Shown here: positions 30,094 through 38,319 of the stretch, piece by piece | Layout of the letters: the number at the start of each line of letters is the position of its first letter | Numbering within the stretch: position 1 is the stretch's first letter | Source of the DNA: a virus | DNA: 46,048 bases | Virus record (IMG/VR): IMGVR_UViG_3300025154_000159 | Span: 1-46,048 of that record | Strand: one strand, 5' to 3' | Translations under genes and position numbers: made by a program | Notes under the pieces: generated by a model | What the model saw: only the letters and a program-made list of their open reading frames with translations | Database searches by the model: none | What the model was told of the DNA's origin: nothing

Positions 30094-31638
30094 GTGAGCG
30101 CGATCGTGCCGGTCGAGAGCCGGTCGCTTATTTCCCGCGTCCAGCAGCATGACCGGCTCCGCTCCTACCTCACCGGCATCACCCCCGAGTACGCCACCAG
30201 CCTCGTGCGCGGCGCCTCCTACTCGGCCCGCGGTCAGACGAAGTTGTTCGAGACGATCCTTGCCCGTGACCCGATCGCCGGCACCGCGGCCGACAAGCGC
30301 ACCGGTAACCTGCTCTCGGCAGCGTGGACCTTTGCAGCGGTCGACGAACCGACCGAGCGCGCAGCGGCGCCGCTCCTCGCGGCCCTCCCACCGGCGGGCT
30401 TCCAGCGCGCGATCCAGTGGCTCGGCCAGGCGCCGCTCTACGGCTACGCGGTCGCCGAGATCGAGTGGGCGCCCGACAGCTCCGTCGCGCGCCTCATCCC
30501 GATCCCCTACGATGCGCTCGACACCACGATGGGGCAGCTCGTGCTCTACCTCGACGGCCACGCAACGCCGATCGTCGAGGTGCAGGGCTCCACGCAGACC
30601 GCGTTCTTCGGCCAGCCGGACCCCGAGGTCCGTCGCCGGCTCATCGTAGTGACGGCCGACGAGCACGACCCGGCCTCTGCCGCGATCCTCCGCCGCGTAG
30701 TCGGGCCCTGGCTGGTGTCGAGTTTCCTCATCCGCGACTGGGCGCGATACCTCGAGCGGTTCGGGAACCCGCTAGTCACCGGGAAGTACCCGCGCGGCGC
30801 GCCGCCCAACGACACTGGCCAGGCCGCGCAGGACTCGCTCCTCGAAGCACTGGAGGCGCTGCACGCCAACGCCCGCGCCGCATTCCCGGACGATATTGTG
30901 GTGGAGCTGCTGGCTGATGCGCGGGCCGACGCGTCGGGCGCCTTCGACAAGCTGCTCGACCGTTGCGAGCGCCGGATCGTCCGCACGATCCTCGGCCAGG
31001 ACACGACGACAATGGCCGGCGAGTACGGATCGCGGGCGTCCGACGAGGTGCGTGAGCGGGTCGAGGACTCGATCGCCGAGCGCGACGCCGGGATGGTGCA
31101 GGAGGCGCTGAACGAGCAGCTCGTCAAGCCGCTCGAGGCGGTGAAGACCAAGGGCCGACGGGCGATCAAGCTCACGTACAACTGGAAGCGCGAGCAGGAC
31201 CCGGTGAGTCGGTCGCAGGTCATCGTGAATGTGGCGGCTGCCGGCGGCATGTTCGACTGGGCGCCCGTGCTCGAGGAGTTCGGCCTCCAGCCCGCCGGGA
31301 TGCCGACTCCGGCCGCGGCCAGGGCGCTGGTCGCCGCGTTCGCCCGCCAAACCACGGGCACATCTGGTGACGCCCTCGAGTCGCTGACCGCCGGCGGCGC
31401 CGAGGAGCTGATGCGCCACCTGCGGCGCGCGCTGCCCGCCCTCATCCGGGACGCGGTACCGGAAGATGCGACGCCAGAGGAGGCACGCCGCGCCCTCGGG
31501 CGGCTGATGACCGCAGAGAACGTCGGCCCACTCGCCGAGATCCTCGAGCGCGCGATCCTCGCCGCCCGCTACAACGGCCAGAGCAACGCCCAGGCGTGGA
31601 TCGAGCGCGCGCGCAAGCGCCGCGCCGCGGGCTCCTAA
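30094..31638 (+). CDS. Portal protein, Mu gp29-like (DUF935)
   Basis: 514 residues from GTG at 30094. The dodecameric portal through which DNA enters and leaves the head. It shows the DUF935 pattern of Mu gp29-type portals: FLIRDWARYLERFGNPLVTGKYP, then VRTILGQDTTT, DSIAERDAGMVQEALNEQLVKPL, and a tail of helices ending near RARKRR. In DUF935 proteins the ERFG.P...GKY block is a hallmark. Length is normal. It follows the first late promoter-like element. Confidence 0.92.
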   Translation: MSAIVPVESRSLISRVQQHDRLRSYLTGITPEYATSLVRGASYSARGQTKLFETILARDPIAGTAADKRTGNLLSAAWTFAAVDEPTERAAAPLLAALPPAGFQRAIQWLGQAPLYGYAVAEIEWAPDSSVARLIPIPYDALDTTMGQLVLYLDGHATPIVEVQGSTQTAFFGQPDPEVRRRLIVVTADEHDPASAAILRRVVGPWLVSSFLIRDWARYLERFGNPLVTGKYPRGAPPNDTGQAAQDSLLEALEALHANARAAFPDDIVVELLADARADASGAFDKLLDRCERRIVRTILGQDTTTMAGEYGSRASDEVRERVEDSIAERDAGMVQEALNEQLVKPLEAVKTKGRRAIKLTYNWKREQDPVSRSQVIVNVAAAGGMFDWAPVLEEFGLQPAGMPTPAAARALVAAFARQTTGTSGDALESLTAGGAEELMRHLRRALPALIRDAVPEDATPEEARRALGRLMTAENVGPLAEILERAILAARYNGQSNAQAWIERARKRRAAGS

Positions 31639-31648
31639 GGGGGACAGC

Positions 31649-33445
31649 ATGAGACGGATCTGCACCGCACTGCTCGCGGCGCTGGTAGCCGCGACTGCCA
31701 GCGGCTTGACGTCCCGGACACTGAGCGGCAAGGCCGTACTTCCGGACGGCGTTACGGTGCTCGCCGCGGGCTCGCTCAAGGTCGAGCCGGCGCCGTCCGC
31801 GACGCACGTAGCGTCCACGGCCACCGGTGTGGTCGTGGGCGTGATCCGCTACACGATCACGGCCGGCAACCTCGTTTGCACGACGGGCTGCAGCATCGCG
31901 ACCCCGGCCAGCTACAAATTCAGCCTGTACGGAGTCATCGACGGGCGCTCGCAGTCGGTGCTCGAGTGGAGCTCGACGATCTCCGACACTCCGAGCACGC
32001 CACTCACCATGCAGGACCTATACACGGCGAGCACGATACCCTTAGAGGTCGCCCCGGACTTTGTGCGCGTCGGCGACCTCCTGACCGTGCTCGAGGCCCC
32101 CCCGGGCACTACCGACGGCTACGTGGCGACAGTCCAGGCCGACGGCACAACGGTCGCATTCGAGGCGGTCTCCGCCGGCGACATCGAGGGTGTCACGGCC
32201 GGCGCCGGCCTGACGGGCGGCGGCACGACGGGCACGGTCTCGCTCGCGGTGGGTGCGGGCACCGGAATTGAGGTGGCGGCGGACACGGTGTCCGTGGCTT
32301 CGACGCAGGCGACAGACGCCGAGGTGGCGACGGCCGTCTCCGATCACGCGGGCGCCGCCGATCCGCATACCGGCTACCGGCTGGAGTCGGTCGCCATCCC
32401 GGCGGCCGACCTCCCGGTGATGGTGGGTGACACGGGGGCGGGTGGCGTGCGGGGCGCGGTGGGCGCGCCGGCAGCCGGAGACGCGAGCAAGTTCTGGCGG
32501 GGCGATGCGACCTGGCAAACGGTGAGCACCGCGACGCCAACGCTCGCCGCAGTCACCGCCGCGGGCGCCTCGACCACGACCGCGATCACCCTTGGTGGAG
32601 CCTCACCGCTCGTGCTGGACGGCGCGACTGCCGGCACGAATGCGACCACCATCACGGTCACCGACCCGAGCGCGGCGAACGTCCTCACGGTGCCCGACGC
32701 GAGCGGCACGCTGGCGCTCACCTCGGACATCCCGGCGACGCCGACGCTCGCGCAGGTGACGGCGGCGGGCGCGACGACTGCGACGGGTACCACGTTCACC
32801 GGCGCTCTAACCCGCGGCACGCCGATTACTCCCGATGCTACGGCCGACACCATGCTTGCCGCGTCGAGTGCCACGCAGACGCCGCTCGTGATCCAGGGCG
32901 CTGCCGCGCAGAGCGTGCCGTTGCAGGAGTGGCAGACGAGCGCGGGGGCGGTGGTTGGCTCGATGACGGTCGGCGGAGCGCTCATCACTCGGACCTTAGA
33001 CGTCAATAGCGCTGACACGAGCTTCAGCCCGATTAGCTGGATAAAGGATGTAGCACGGGGATACCTGTACGCAGACACCTCGGGCATAGGAATCGCCGAT
33101 GGCAGCGGAGCAAGCTTCAATGATATGGTTTACCTCAACTCAGGGACTGATTCAATCACGTTCTACACCAATGGGGCCGCGAAAGCGGTAATCACGTCTA
33201 CAGGTGACGTAACGGTCGGCGGCGGCTACGCCGGTGGCAGCGGTGCAACCGTTTCGACCGCCGGTGTCATCCAGGCCAACGGCGCGATCACCAGCGACGG
33301 GGTGGTGACCGGAGCGAGCTTTTCGGCCGGGGCATCGCCGGGCATGACTACCGTGGTCACCGTCCGAGACAGCGGCGGCGCGGCGGACTGCACCATGACC
33401 TTCACCGGCGGCATTCTGACCGCCACGACGTGCAGCCACACCTAG
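31649..33445 (+). CDS. Fibre-like protein in the head operon, with signal-like N-terminus
   Basis: 598 residues from ATG at 31649. The N-terminus (RRICTALLAALVAATASGL) looks like a signal peptide, which is strange for a virion protein. The body is low-complexity Thr/Ala/Gly beta sequence with repeated elements (ATPTLAAVTAAGASTTT and ATPTLAQVTAAGATTAT; TLALTSDI), typical of trimeric phage fibres. Near the C-terminus ITFYTNGAAKAVITSTGDVTVGG matches a pattern common in tail-fibre repeats. A segment at about 32990-33220 is clearly less GC-rich, suggesting domain exchange. It sits between portal and gpF-like genes, where no fibre is normally found; a head fibre is possible. Confidence 0.7.
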   Translation: MRRICTALLAALVAATASGLTSRTLSGKAVLPDGVTVLAAGSLKVEPAPSATHVASTATGVVVGVIRYTITAGNLVCTTGCSIATPASYKFSLYGVIDGRSQSVLEWSSTISDTPSTPLTMQDLYTASTIPLEVAPDFVRVGDLLTVLEAPPGTTDGYVATVQADGTTVAFEAVSAGDIEGVTAGAGLTGGGTTGTVSLAVGAGTGIEVAADTVSVASTQATDAEVATAVSDHAGAADPHTGYRLESVAIPAADLPVMVGDTGAGGVRGAVGAPAAGDASKFWRGDATWQTVSTATPTLAAVTAAGASTTTAITLGGASPLVLDGATAGTNATTITVTDPSAANVLTVPDASGTLALTSDIPATPTLAQVTAAGATTATGTTFTGALTRGTPITPDATADTMLAASSATQTPLVIQGAAAQSVPLQEWQTSAGAVVGSMTVGGALITRTLDVNSADTSFSPISWIKDVARGYLYADTSGIGIADGSGASFNDMVYLNSGTDSITFYTNGAAKAVITSTGDVTVGGGYAGGSGATVSTAGVIQANGAITSDGVVTGASFSAGASPGMTTVVTVRDSGGAADCTMTFTGGILTATTCSHT

Positions 33446-33456
33446 AGGGAGGGATC

Positions 33457-33825
33457 ATGAGGACACGCATCGGGCTCGGCATCCTGGTAGCGGCGCTACT
33501 CGTCGCGGCACAGGCTGACGCGCAAGCCGTTACCAAGCGGCTCGATCTCCGGTTCGGCTCCGCGACCGTGGATGGTGCCGCCGTCTGGCAAGAGATCGAG
33601 GACGCCGTGTGCGCCCACTACGGCTACCAGGCGACGGTGCCTGACCCCGACTCGATCGTGGTCGGCGCGACGAAGCCCAATCCCGAGACGCGCGCGCAGT
33701 TCGTGCGGCGGCAGATCAAAACGTTCCTCCGCGATCACCGGACCGCGTACCTCGACTCGCTGGCCGCCGAAAGCGGCAAGGCGGCAGCGCGGGCGACGCG
33801 CAAGATCGAGGCGGAGGCTCCATGA
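33457..33825 (+). CDS. Putative secreted small protein
   Basis: 122 residues from ATG at 33457 (GAGGGAGGGATC before). Signal peptide-like start, RTRIGLGILVAALLVAAQADAQA, with cleavage expected after ADA. The mature part is alpha/beta with AVWQEIEDAVCAHYGYQ and a basic C-terminus. Together with the preceding gene, whose N-terminus also looks like a signal, it forms an odd pair inside the head genes. Family not recognised. Confidence 0.6.
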   Translation: MRTRIGLGILVAALLVAAQADAQAVTKRLDLRFGSATVDGAAVWQEIEDAVCAHYGYQATVPDPDSIVVGATKPNPETRAQFVRRQIKTFLRDHRTAYLDSLAAESGKAAARATRKIEAEAP

Positions 33826-33929
33826 CCACGACGACCGGAGTCGAGTGGGTGCTGGTGGGCAACAGGTGGGTGCTCGTGAGGCAGCCGCTCACCATACCGC
33901 GCGAGAGCACGACGGCGGAGGCGACGTAG
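33822..33929 (+). CDS. Very short possible gene
   Basis: 35 codons, ATG overlapping the previous stop. GVEWVLVGNRWVLVRQPL looks like a small beta hairpin of the type found in short phage linker genes. Ends six bases before the next ATG. Low certainty. Confidence 0.4.
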   Translation: MTTTTGVEWVLVGNRWVLVRQPLTIPRESTTAEAT

Positions 33930-33935
33930 CGCACC

Positions 33936-34682
33936 ATGCCCCGAGCCCCGCGCACGCCGCCCGCTGACGCCCTCTGGTCGCCGATGCCACCGGCCCGCAT
34001 CCTCGCCCTCTTCCGCGATCGGTTGCTACTGCCCGCCGACGTTGTGCGCGCCGCCGGTGAGGGCGCCTACAACCTCGCATGGGCGGTAGCCGGCGTCACG
34101 GAGCTGAGCGTCCTGGAGCGACTGCGGGACGCGCTTTTCGACATCATCGGCGAGGGCGGAACATCACGCGACTGGCTCGACTCGCTCGACGATATCCTCG
34201 ACGACACGGGATGGGGTACCACGCGCGCCCACGCCGAGATGATCTTCCGGACCACGCTCGCCAGCGTCTATGAGGCCGATCGGCACGATCGGATCATGGC
34301 GAGCCCGCACGTCCAGTACCTGGTCTTCGACGCGATCAATGACGATCGGGTCCGGCCCGAGCACCTGGCGCTCGACGGGATGGCGTGGAAGAAGGACGAG
34401 TTCCCGGCGGAATATTGGGCCCCGCTCGACTACGGCTGCAGGTGCACCGTTTTCCCAGCCGACGCCGATGAGCTGGGCGACCTCGGCGCCACCGAGCAGC
34501 CGCCTGGGCTGGCGCGCGACGAGGATGGTGAGATGGTGCATGCACAGGAGGGCTTCCGCGCCGCGCCATCGATCAGCGGGTTGACCGAGCAGCAGCGGCA
34601 GGAGCTCCTCGACCGACTCGCGCTGGGCGGGTGGGACGTTTTACCACCCCCCACGCCGCCACCGCCCGATCGGTCGCCGTAG
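33936..34682 (+). CDS. Head morphogenesis protein, Mu gpF/SPP1 gp7-like
   Basis: 248 residues. The family carries a minor head protein bound to the portal. Key signs: a helical middle with AEMIFRTTLASVYEADRHDRI, then DRVRPEHLALDGMAWKKDEF and the closing APLDYGCRCTV, the hallmark of the Phage_Mu_F domain (R..H..L.G......D.F....PP..YGCRC). A Pro-rich C-terminal tail follows. Position after the portal is standard for Mu-like heads, apart from the inserted fibre and secreted genes. Confidence 0.9.
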   Translation: MPRAPRTPPADALWSPMPPARILALFRDRLLLPADVVRAAGEGAYNLAWAVAGVTELSVLERLRDALFDIIGEGGTSRDWLDSLDDILDDTGWGTTRAHAEMIFRTTLASVYEADRHDRIMASPHVQYLVFDAINDDRVRPEHLALDGMAWKKDEFPAEYWAPLDYGCRCTVFPADADELGDLGATEQPPGLARDEDGEMVHAQEGFRAAPSISGLTEQQRQELLDRLALGGWDVLPPPTPPPPDRSP

Positions 34683-34691
34683 CGACCTCTG

Positions 34692-34742
34692 CGCCCAACA
34701 TCTAGGGCGCCACTTGACATGGGAGTGCACAGTCCCTAATCG
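34692..34742 (+). promoter_or_regulatory. Late promoter-like element, copy 2
   Basis: The same CGCCCAACATCTAGGGCGC at 34692-34710, here with 6-bp dyad arms (GCGCCC...GGGCGC), three bases, then TTGACA at 34714-34719. The best -10 at 17 bp is TAATCG (34737-34742), poor. Downstream, both copies share a GGGGCGG...GGGTGTGAG stretch before the gene. It lies in the 133-bp gap before the protease/scaffold gene, the largest gap in the structural block. Confidence 0.55.
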
Positions 34743-34815
34743 TGTACTGCGAGCAGTTGCCCATGGGGCGGTGTGGAGGGTGTGAGCATGGGGTGGCGGG
34801 CGGTGGAGCTGGGCG

Positions 34816-36309
34816 GTGGCGGGCGGCGGCCGAGTTAGCGTCGCGCAGGCGGCTATCTCGGCCTGCCGCAGTCTCATCGGCCAGGGCAAGGTCGCGACCG
34901 GCGACTGGAGCCTGTCGGCCGCCGAGGAGAACGCGCTCCTCGGCGATCCTCCCAACTGGGAGCGCTACGGCAAGTGGTTCCTCGGGCGGCGCGAAGGCGT
35001 CAACCCCGAGACCAAAGACTACTACGCCTACCCCTACGGCAAAGATGGTCAGGTCTACCGCCGCGCGCTGATCGCCGCGAAGCAACGAGCCTCCCAGCAG
35101 GGCCACGCCTCGGTGTTCAGGGCGGCGGGCATGCTGCTCGCCGAGTGCGATGGCGACGAGGCGCGGGGCGTGGTCACCCACGCGCGAGCCGTCGACCTCC
35201 AGGAGATGCGCCCCGCGGCCGGAGAGCCGTGGCCCGGGGAGCAGCGCGTCCAGGCCCTGCCCTGGGGCCTGATCACGCCGGCCGATGGCCGGGCGCCGTG
35301 GATCGTCAACGAAGCATCCGCCCAGGCGATCTCAGCGCAGTTCAACGGCCGCCAAATCGACCTGCCCATCGACTACGACCACTTCGGGCCGCCGGAGAGC
35401 CCGAACCCGTTCGTTGTGCCCGCGCCGGCCGCAGGCTGGGTCAAGGGCATCGAGATTGTGGCGCCGGCAGATGGCGCGACGCCCGACCTCGCGGTGCATG
35501 GCGTGTGGCTGGCCGTCACGTGGACGCCGCGCGCGCGTCAGGCGCTCAGCGATCGCGAGTTCCGCTACTTCTCCGCCGAGTTCTTCTTCGACCCGGAGAG
35601 CCGTGTGGTCACGGCCATCGGCGGCCCAGGGCTCGGCGCCGGGGCGCTCACCAACTACCCAGCAGTCGAGGGCATGTTGCCGGTGGCCGCCAGACACGAC
35701 GACCACGCAGATCACGGCGGCAACGCCGCCGAGGAAGACAGCGCCGCCCGTGGCGCAGAAGGAGGTCCGGAAATGGAGCGGCTCATGAAAGAGCTGGGGG
35801 TCTCCACCCCGGAAGAGGCCATGAAGGCGATCGCCGATCTCAAGGCGAAGGCCGGCATGGCCGAGAAGGCCGGGACGGAGACGGTGGCGCTCACCACGCA
35901 GCTCGAGCAGGTGACCGCCAGGGTGAAGACGCTCGAGCCGCTCACCGAGAAGGTGAAGCAGCTCGAGACGGAGAAGGCCGAGGCGCAGGTCGCGGCGTTC
36001 CTCGCGGAAGCTCGCGAGCAGCTCGGCGAGCTCGACGAGAAGACCGCGGCGTTCGCGCGGAAGACCGCCGCTCGCGACCTCACCGAGGCCCGCGAGTGGC
36101 TGGCCATCCAGCCGCGACCGGCGACGGTCGCGGCGCCCGGGACCGGCCGCCTGCCGATCTCCGCCAAGGCCGCGGCCTCGGGCGTCGTGCGTTTCACGTT
36201 CGACGCGGACCCTGACGGGGTCGCCGTCGTCGACAAGGCCGTGGTCATGGCCCGGGAGCAGCAGATCCCGCTCGCTCGCGCCATCGACCTGGTCGAGCAG
36301 GGAGGCTGA
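34816..36309 (+). CDS. Capsid maturation protease/scaffold, Mu gpI-like
   Basis: 497 residues from GTG at 34816 (GGTGGAG upstream). An N-terminal extra domain of about 130 residues (NPETKDYYAYPYGKDGQVYRRALI) precedes the Mu I-type protease part: LPIDYDH, AAGWVKG, ARQALSDREFRYFSAEF, GALTNYPAVEG. From about residue 320 it is a coiled-coil scaffold (MERLMKELG, LTTQLEQVTARVKTLEPLTEKVKQLE). A perfect ribosome site and ATG inside the frame would make the scaffold alone. The protein should cleave scaffold, and itself, during head maturation. Confidence 0.9.
   Translation: MAGGGRVSVAQAAISACRSLIGQGKVATGDWSLSAAEENALLGDPPNWERYGKWFLGRREGVNPETKDYYAYPYGKDGQVYRRALIAAKQRASQQGHASVFRAAGMLLAECDGDEARGVVTHARAVDLQEMRPAAGEPWPGEQRVQALPWGLITPADGRAPWIVNEASAQAISAQFNGRQIDLPIDYDHFGPPESPNPFVVPAPAAGWVKGIEIVAPADGATPDLAVHGVWLAVTWTPRARQALSDREFRYFSAEFFFDPESRVVTAIGGPGLGAGALTNYPAVEGMLPVAARHDDHADHGGNAAEEDSAARGAEGGPEMERLMKELGVSTPEEAMKAIADLKAKAGMAEKAGTETVALTTQLEQVTARVKTLEPLTEKVKQLETEKAEAQVAAFLAEAREQLGELDEKTAAFARKTAARDLTEAREWLAIQPRPATVAAPGTGRLPISAKAAASGVVRFTFDADPDGVAVVDKAVVMAREQQIPLARAIDLVEQGG
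35773..36309 (+). CDS. Nested scaffold protein (internal start, Mu gpZ-like)
   Basis: 178 residues from an in-frame ATG at 35773, with AAGGAGGT at 35759-35766, the strongest ribosome site in this part of the window. It gives only the helical scaffold (GVSTPEEAMKAIADLKAKAG and following coil) without the protease. Mu makes its scaffold Z from an internal start in gene I in just this way. Inference from the ribosome site and family analogy. Confidence 0.75.
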   Translation: MERLMKELGVSTPEEAMKAIADLKAKAGMAEKAGTETVALTTQLEQVTARVKTLEPLTEKVKQLETEKAEAQVAAFLAEAREQLGELDEKTAAFARKTAARDLTEAREWLAIQPRPATVAAPGTGRLPISAKAAASGVVRFTFDADPDGVAVVDKAVVMAREQQIPLARAIDLVEQGG

Positions 36310-36310
36310 C

Positions 36311-36853
36311 ATGGTCACCGCCATCAAGGCAGAGCAGCATCTGACCGACGCCCTCACTATCCAGGCGGCGGCAGCGATCACCAAGCGCCGCTTCATCGGC
36401 TACGACGGGAACCATTGCGGCGCCAACGCGCGGGCCGTGGGCGTCTCGGCGTTTGACGTGGCCGCGTCCGGCGAGCAGATCACGGTCTATGGCCGTGGGA
36501 ACCTCGTCAAGGTCACGTCGGCCGGCGCGGTCTCCGCCGGCGCCGAGGTGGCGTCCGGCGCCAACGGCAAGGCGGTCGCGGCCTCCGCGCTGGCCACGGC
36601 GGCGCCCGTCGTCGACATCAGTAAGCTGACGATCGACGACACCAAGCTGACGATCGACGCCGGCGCGACGCCGGTGACCTCAACCGCAGCGAACGGCGCG
36701 ATCATCACGGCCGCCGCCGACGCGATGCAGGTCGCGGCCGGCTTCCTCGCGGCGCCCGTGGTCTCCGGCGGTGCCACCCCCCAGAAGGTCAACGGCATGG
36801 CCATGGAAGCGGCCAGCGGGGCGGACGAGGACATCCTCGTCCTCCTGTACTGA
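36311..36853 (+). CDS. Capsid decoration protein, DUF2190-like
   Basis: 180 residues after GGAGG. N-terminal KRRFIGYDGNHCGANARAVGVSAFDVAASGEQITVYGRGN then GNLVKVTSAGAVSAGAEVASGANGKAV have the form of DUF2190 proteins, small beta-barrel cement proteins encoded just before the major capsid gene in many phages. The Ala-rich middle is longer than usual. Position supports the call. Confidence 0.7.
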   Translation: MVTAIKAEQHLTDALTIQAAAAITKRRFIGYDGNHCGANARAVGVSAFDVAASGEQITVYGRGNLVKVTSAGAVSAGAEVASGANGKAVAASALATAAPVVDISKLTIDDTKLTIDAGATPVTSTAANGAIITAAADAMQVAAGFLAAPVVSGGATPQKVNGMAMEAASGADEDILVLLY

Positions 36854-36863
36854 GGAGGTTGCG

Positions 36864-37847
36864 ATGGCCAGCAGACTCACCGAACTCAAGCTCAACATCA
36901 GCCCGACGCTCACGGCGAAGGCCCTGGGCTACGCGCCGGGCGGGCTCATCGGCAGCCGCATGCTCTCGCTCATCCCGTGCGGGGAGGAGGGGGCGCGGCT
37001 GCCCCAGTTCGACGCGAGCTTCCGGCGCGTCGTCGACACTAAGCGCGCGCTGCGCGCGCTGCCGAAGGAGATCGACTACCACATCAGCTACACGGATGTG
37101 GCGTTCGACGAGCAGTCGCTCGCGCTGAAGGTGGACGAGCGCGAAGTGGTCGCCGCCAGGCGCGTGAACGCCCCCGATCCGATGGCGCTCGCAGCCAACG
37201 GCTCGAAGGACGTCATCATGCTGGGCAGCGAGAACGACATCGCTGTCCTGCTGACGACCGCCGGGAACTACGCGGCGAACCACTCGGAGACCGTGGGCGC
37301 GGGTGCCGCGAAGTGGGACTCGGTGACCGGCGGCGTGTCGGACGTCGACATCATCGCCGTGATCCGCGCGAAGTCTGCGCTCGTCCGCTCGAAGACCGGC
37401 AAGCGCCCGAACAAGTTCGCGTGCGGGAGCGTCGTGTGGGACGCGATCCAGGAGAACACGAAGGTCAAGAGCCGGATCTCCTACGCGCCCGACAAGCCGG
37501 ATGCGGCCGTGGTCACGGAGGCGGCGTTCGCCAGGCTCATCCAGGTCGACGAGGTGGCGGTCGGGGACGCCGTGTACTCGGCAGACGGCGCCACGATCTC
37601 CGGCGACATCTGGGGCGACAGCGCGATGCTCCTCGTCCACTCCGACCTCACGGTCATCGAGCAGCCGACGTTCGGCGTGCTGGCGATGGAGGAGTTCGGG
37701 CAGATCGGGAACGTGCCGGTTTTCGGGTTCGTCAGCACATGGGACCACCCGAGCGGCATGATCCACTACGTCGCGTACACCGCCCACTACAAGCCGGCCG
37801 TGGCCATGAATACCGCTGGCTACCTCTGGCTGGACACCTTGACCTGA
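36864..37847 (+). CDS. Major capsid protein, Mu-type
   Basis: 327 residues from ATG at 36864 with GAGGAGG before it. HK97-fold-like composition with a long N-terminal strand region (LKLNISPTLTAKALGYAPGGLIGSRMLS), a Lys/Arg-rich middle (KRALRALPKEIDYHISYTD), and C-terminal WDHPSGMIHYVAYTAHYKPAV. Order (protease/scaffold, decoration, capsid) is that of Mu-like head operons. A strong hairpin follows the gene. No particular motif is decisive, but length, position and high-expression ribosome site agree. Confidence 0.85.
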   Translation: MASRLTELKLNISPTLTAKALGYAPGGLIGSRMLSLIPCGEEGARLPQFDASFRRVVDTKRALRALPKEIDYHISYTDVAFDEQSLALKVDEREVVAARRVNAPDPMALAANGSKDVIMLGSENDIAVLLTTAGNYAANHSETVGAGAAKWDSVTGGVSDVDIIAVIRAKSALVRSKTGKRPNKFACGSVVWDAIQENTKVKSRISYAPDKPDAAVVTEAAFARLIQVDEVAVGDAVYSADGATISGDIWGDSAMLLVHSDLTVIEQPTFGVLAMEEFGQIGNVPVFGFVSTWDHPSGMIHYVAYTAHYKPAVAMNTAGYLWLDTLT

Positions 37848-37866
37848 GCCGAGTGAGGACGGGGAC

Positions 37867-37888
37867 GGGGGCGGGCTCGCCCGCCCCC
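37867..37888 (+). terminator. Strong hairpin after the capsid gene
   Basis: GGGGGCGGGC and GCCCGCCCCC, 10-bp perfect arms with TC between (the real loop is larger). No T-tract follows (AAAGCCCC), so termination would be partial or Rho-linked at best. It may instead guard the 3' end of the capsid message and lower expression of the genes behind it. Confidence 0.45.
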
Positions 37889-37908
37889 AAAGCCCCAGGG
37901 AGGACGTG

Positions 37909-38319
37909 ATGCCGACAGTGATCGGACCGATCGGCTACGGGCGGGCGGACGGCAAGACGGCGCCCGCCGGCACGCCGATCGAGGTGAGCGACAAGGAGGC
38001 CGCGCGGCTGGTCGCGCAGCGCGGCTTCCAGCTCGTCGGGGCGGCCACGCCGCCGCCCGACAAGGATGGCGACGACGACGAGCCGAGTGGCGAGTCGGGC
38101 GCCGACGAAGACGCCGCGAAGACGGCCGGCGCCGGCGGCAATCAGCCGCCGGCTGGGCCGGGCCCGCTCCCCTCCCCCTCCACTCTCCAGGCGATGCGCC
38201 TGGCGGAGCTGCAGGCGCTGGCGGCCGAGCGCGGGGTCGAGGTGCCCGGGGACGCGACCAAGCGCCAGATCATCGAGGCGCTGGCCGCGGCTGCCGGCGA
38301 GGGGAACGCGGGGGAGTAG
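37909..38319 (+). CDS. Small protein with SAP/HeH-like C-terminus
   Basis: 136 residues from ATG at 37909 (GTG at 37906 also in frame). The N-terminus (VIGPIGYGRADGK, VSDKEAARLVAQRGF) resembles short phage head-tail gap proteins; an acidic Pro/Gly linker follows; the end (LAELQALAAERGVEVPGDATKRQIIEALAAA) is a helix-extended-helix of SAP type, a fold that often binds DNA. It lies between capsid and gp36-like genes. Exact role unknown. Confidence 0.6.
   Translation: MPTVIGPIGYGRADGKTAPAGTPIEVSDKEAARLVAQRGFQLVGAATPPPDKDGDDDEPSGESGADEDAAKTAGAGGNQPPAGPGPLPSPSTLQAMRLAELQALAAERGVEVPGDATKRQIIEALAAAAGEGNAGE

Noticed and set aside
34742-35071. A Cys-rich GTG frame (starts with YCEQLPMGRCGGCEHG) after the second promoter-like element
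   Set aside because: No ribosome site, and it runs into the protease gene in another frame whose codon bias is clear.
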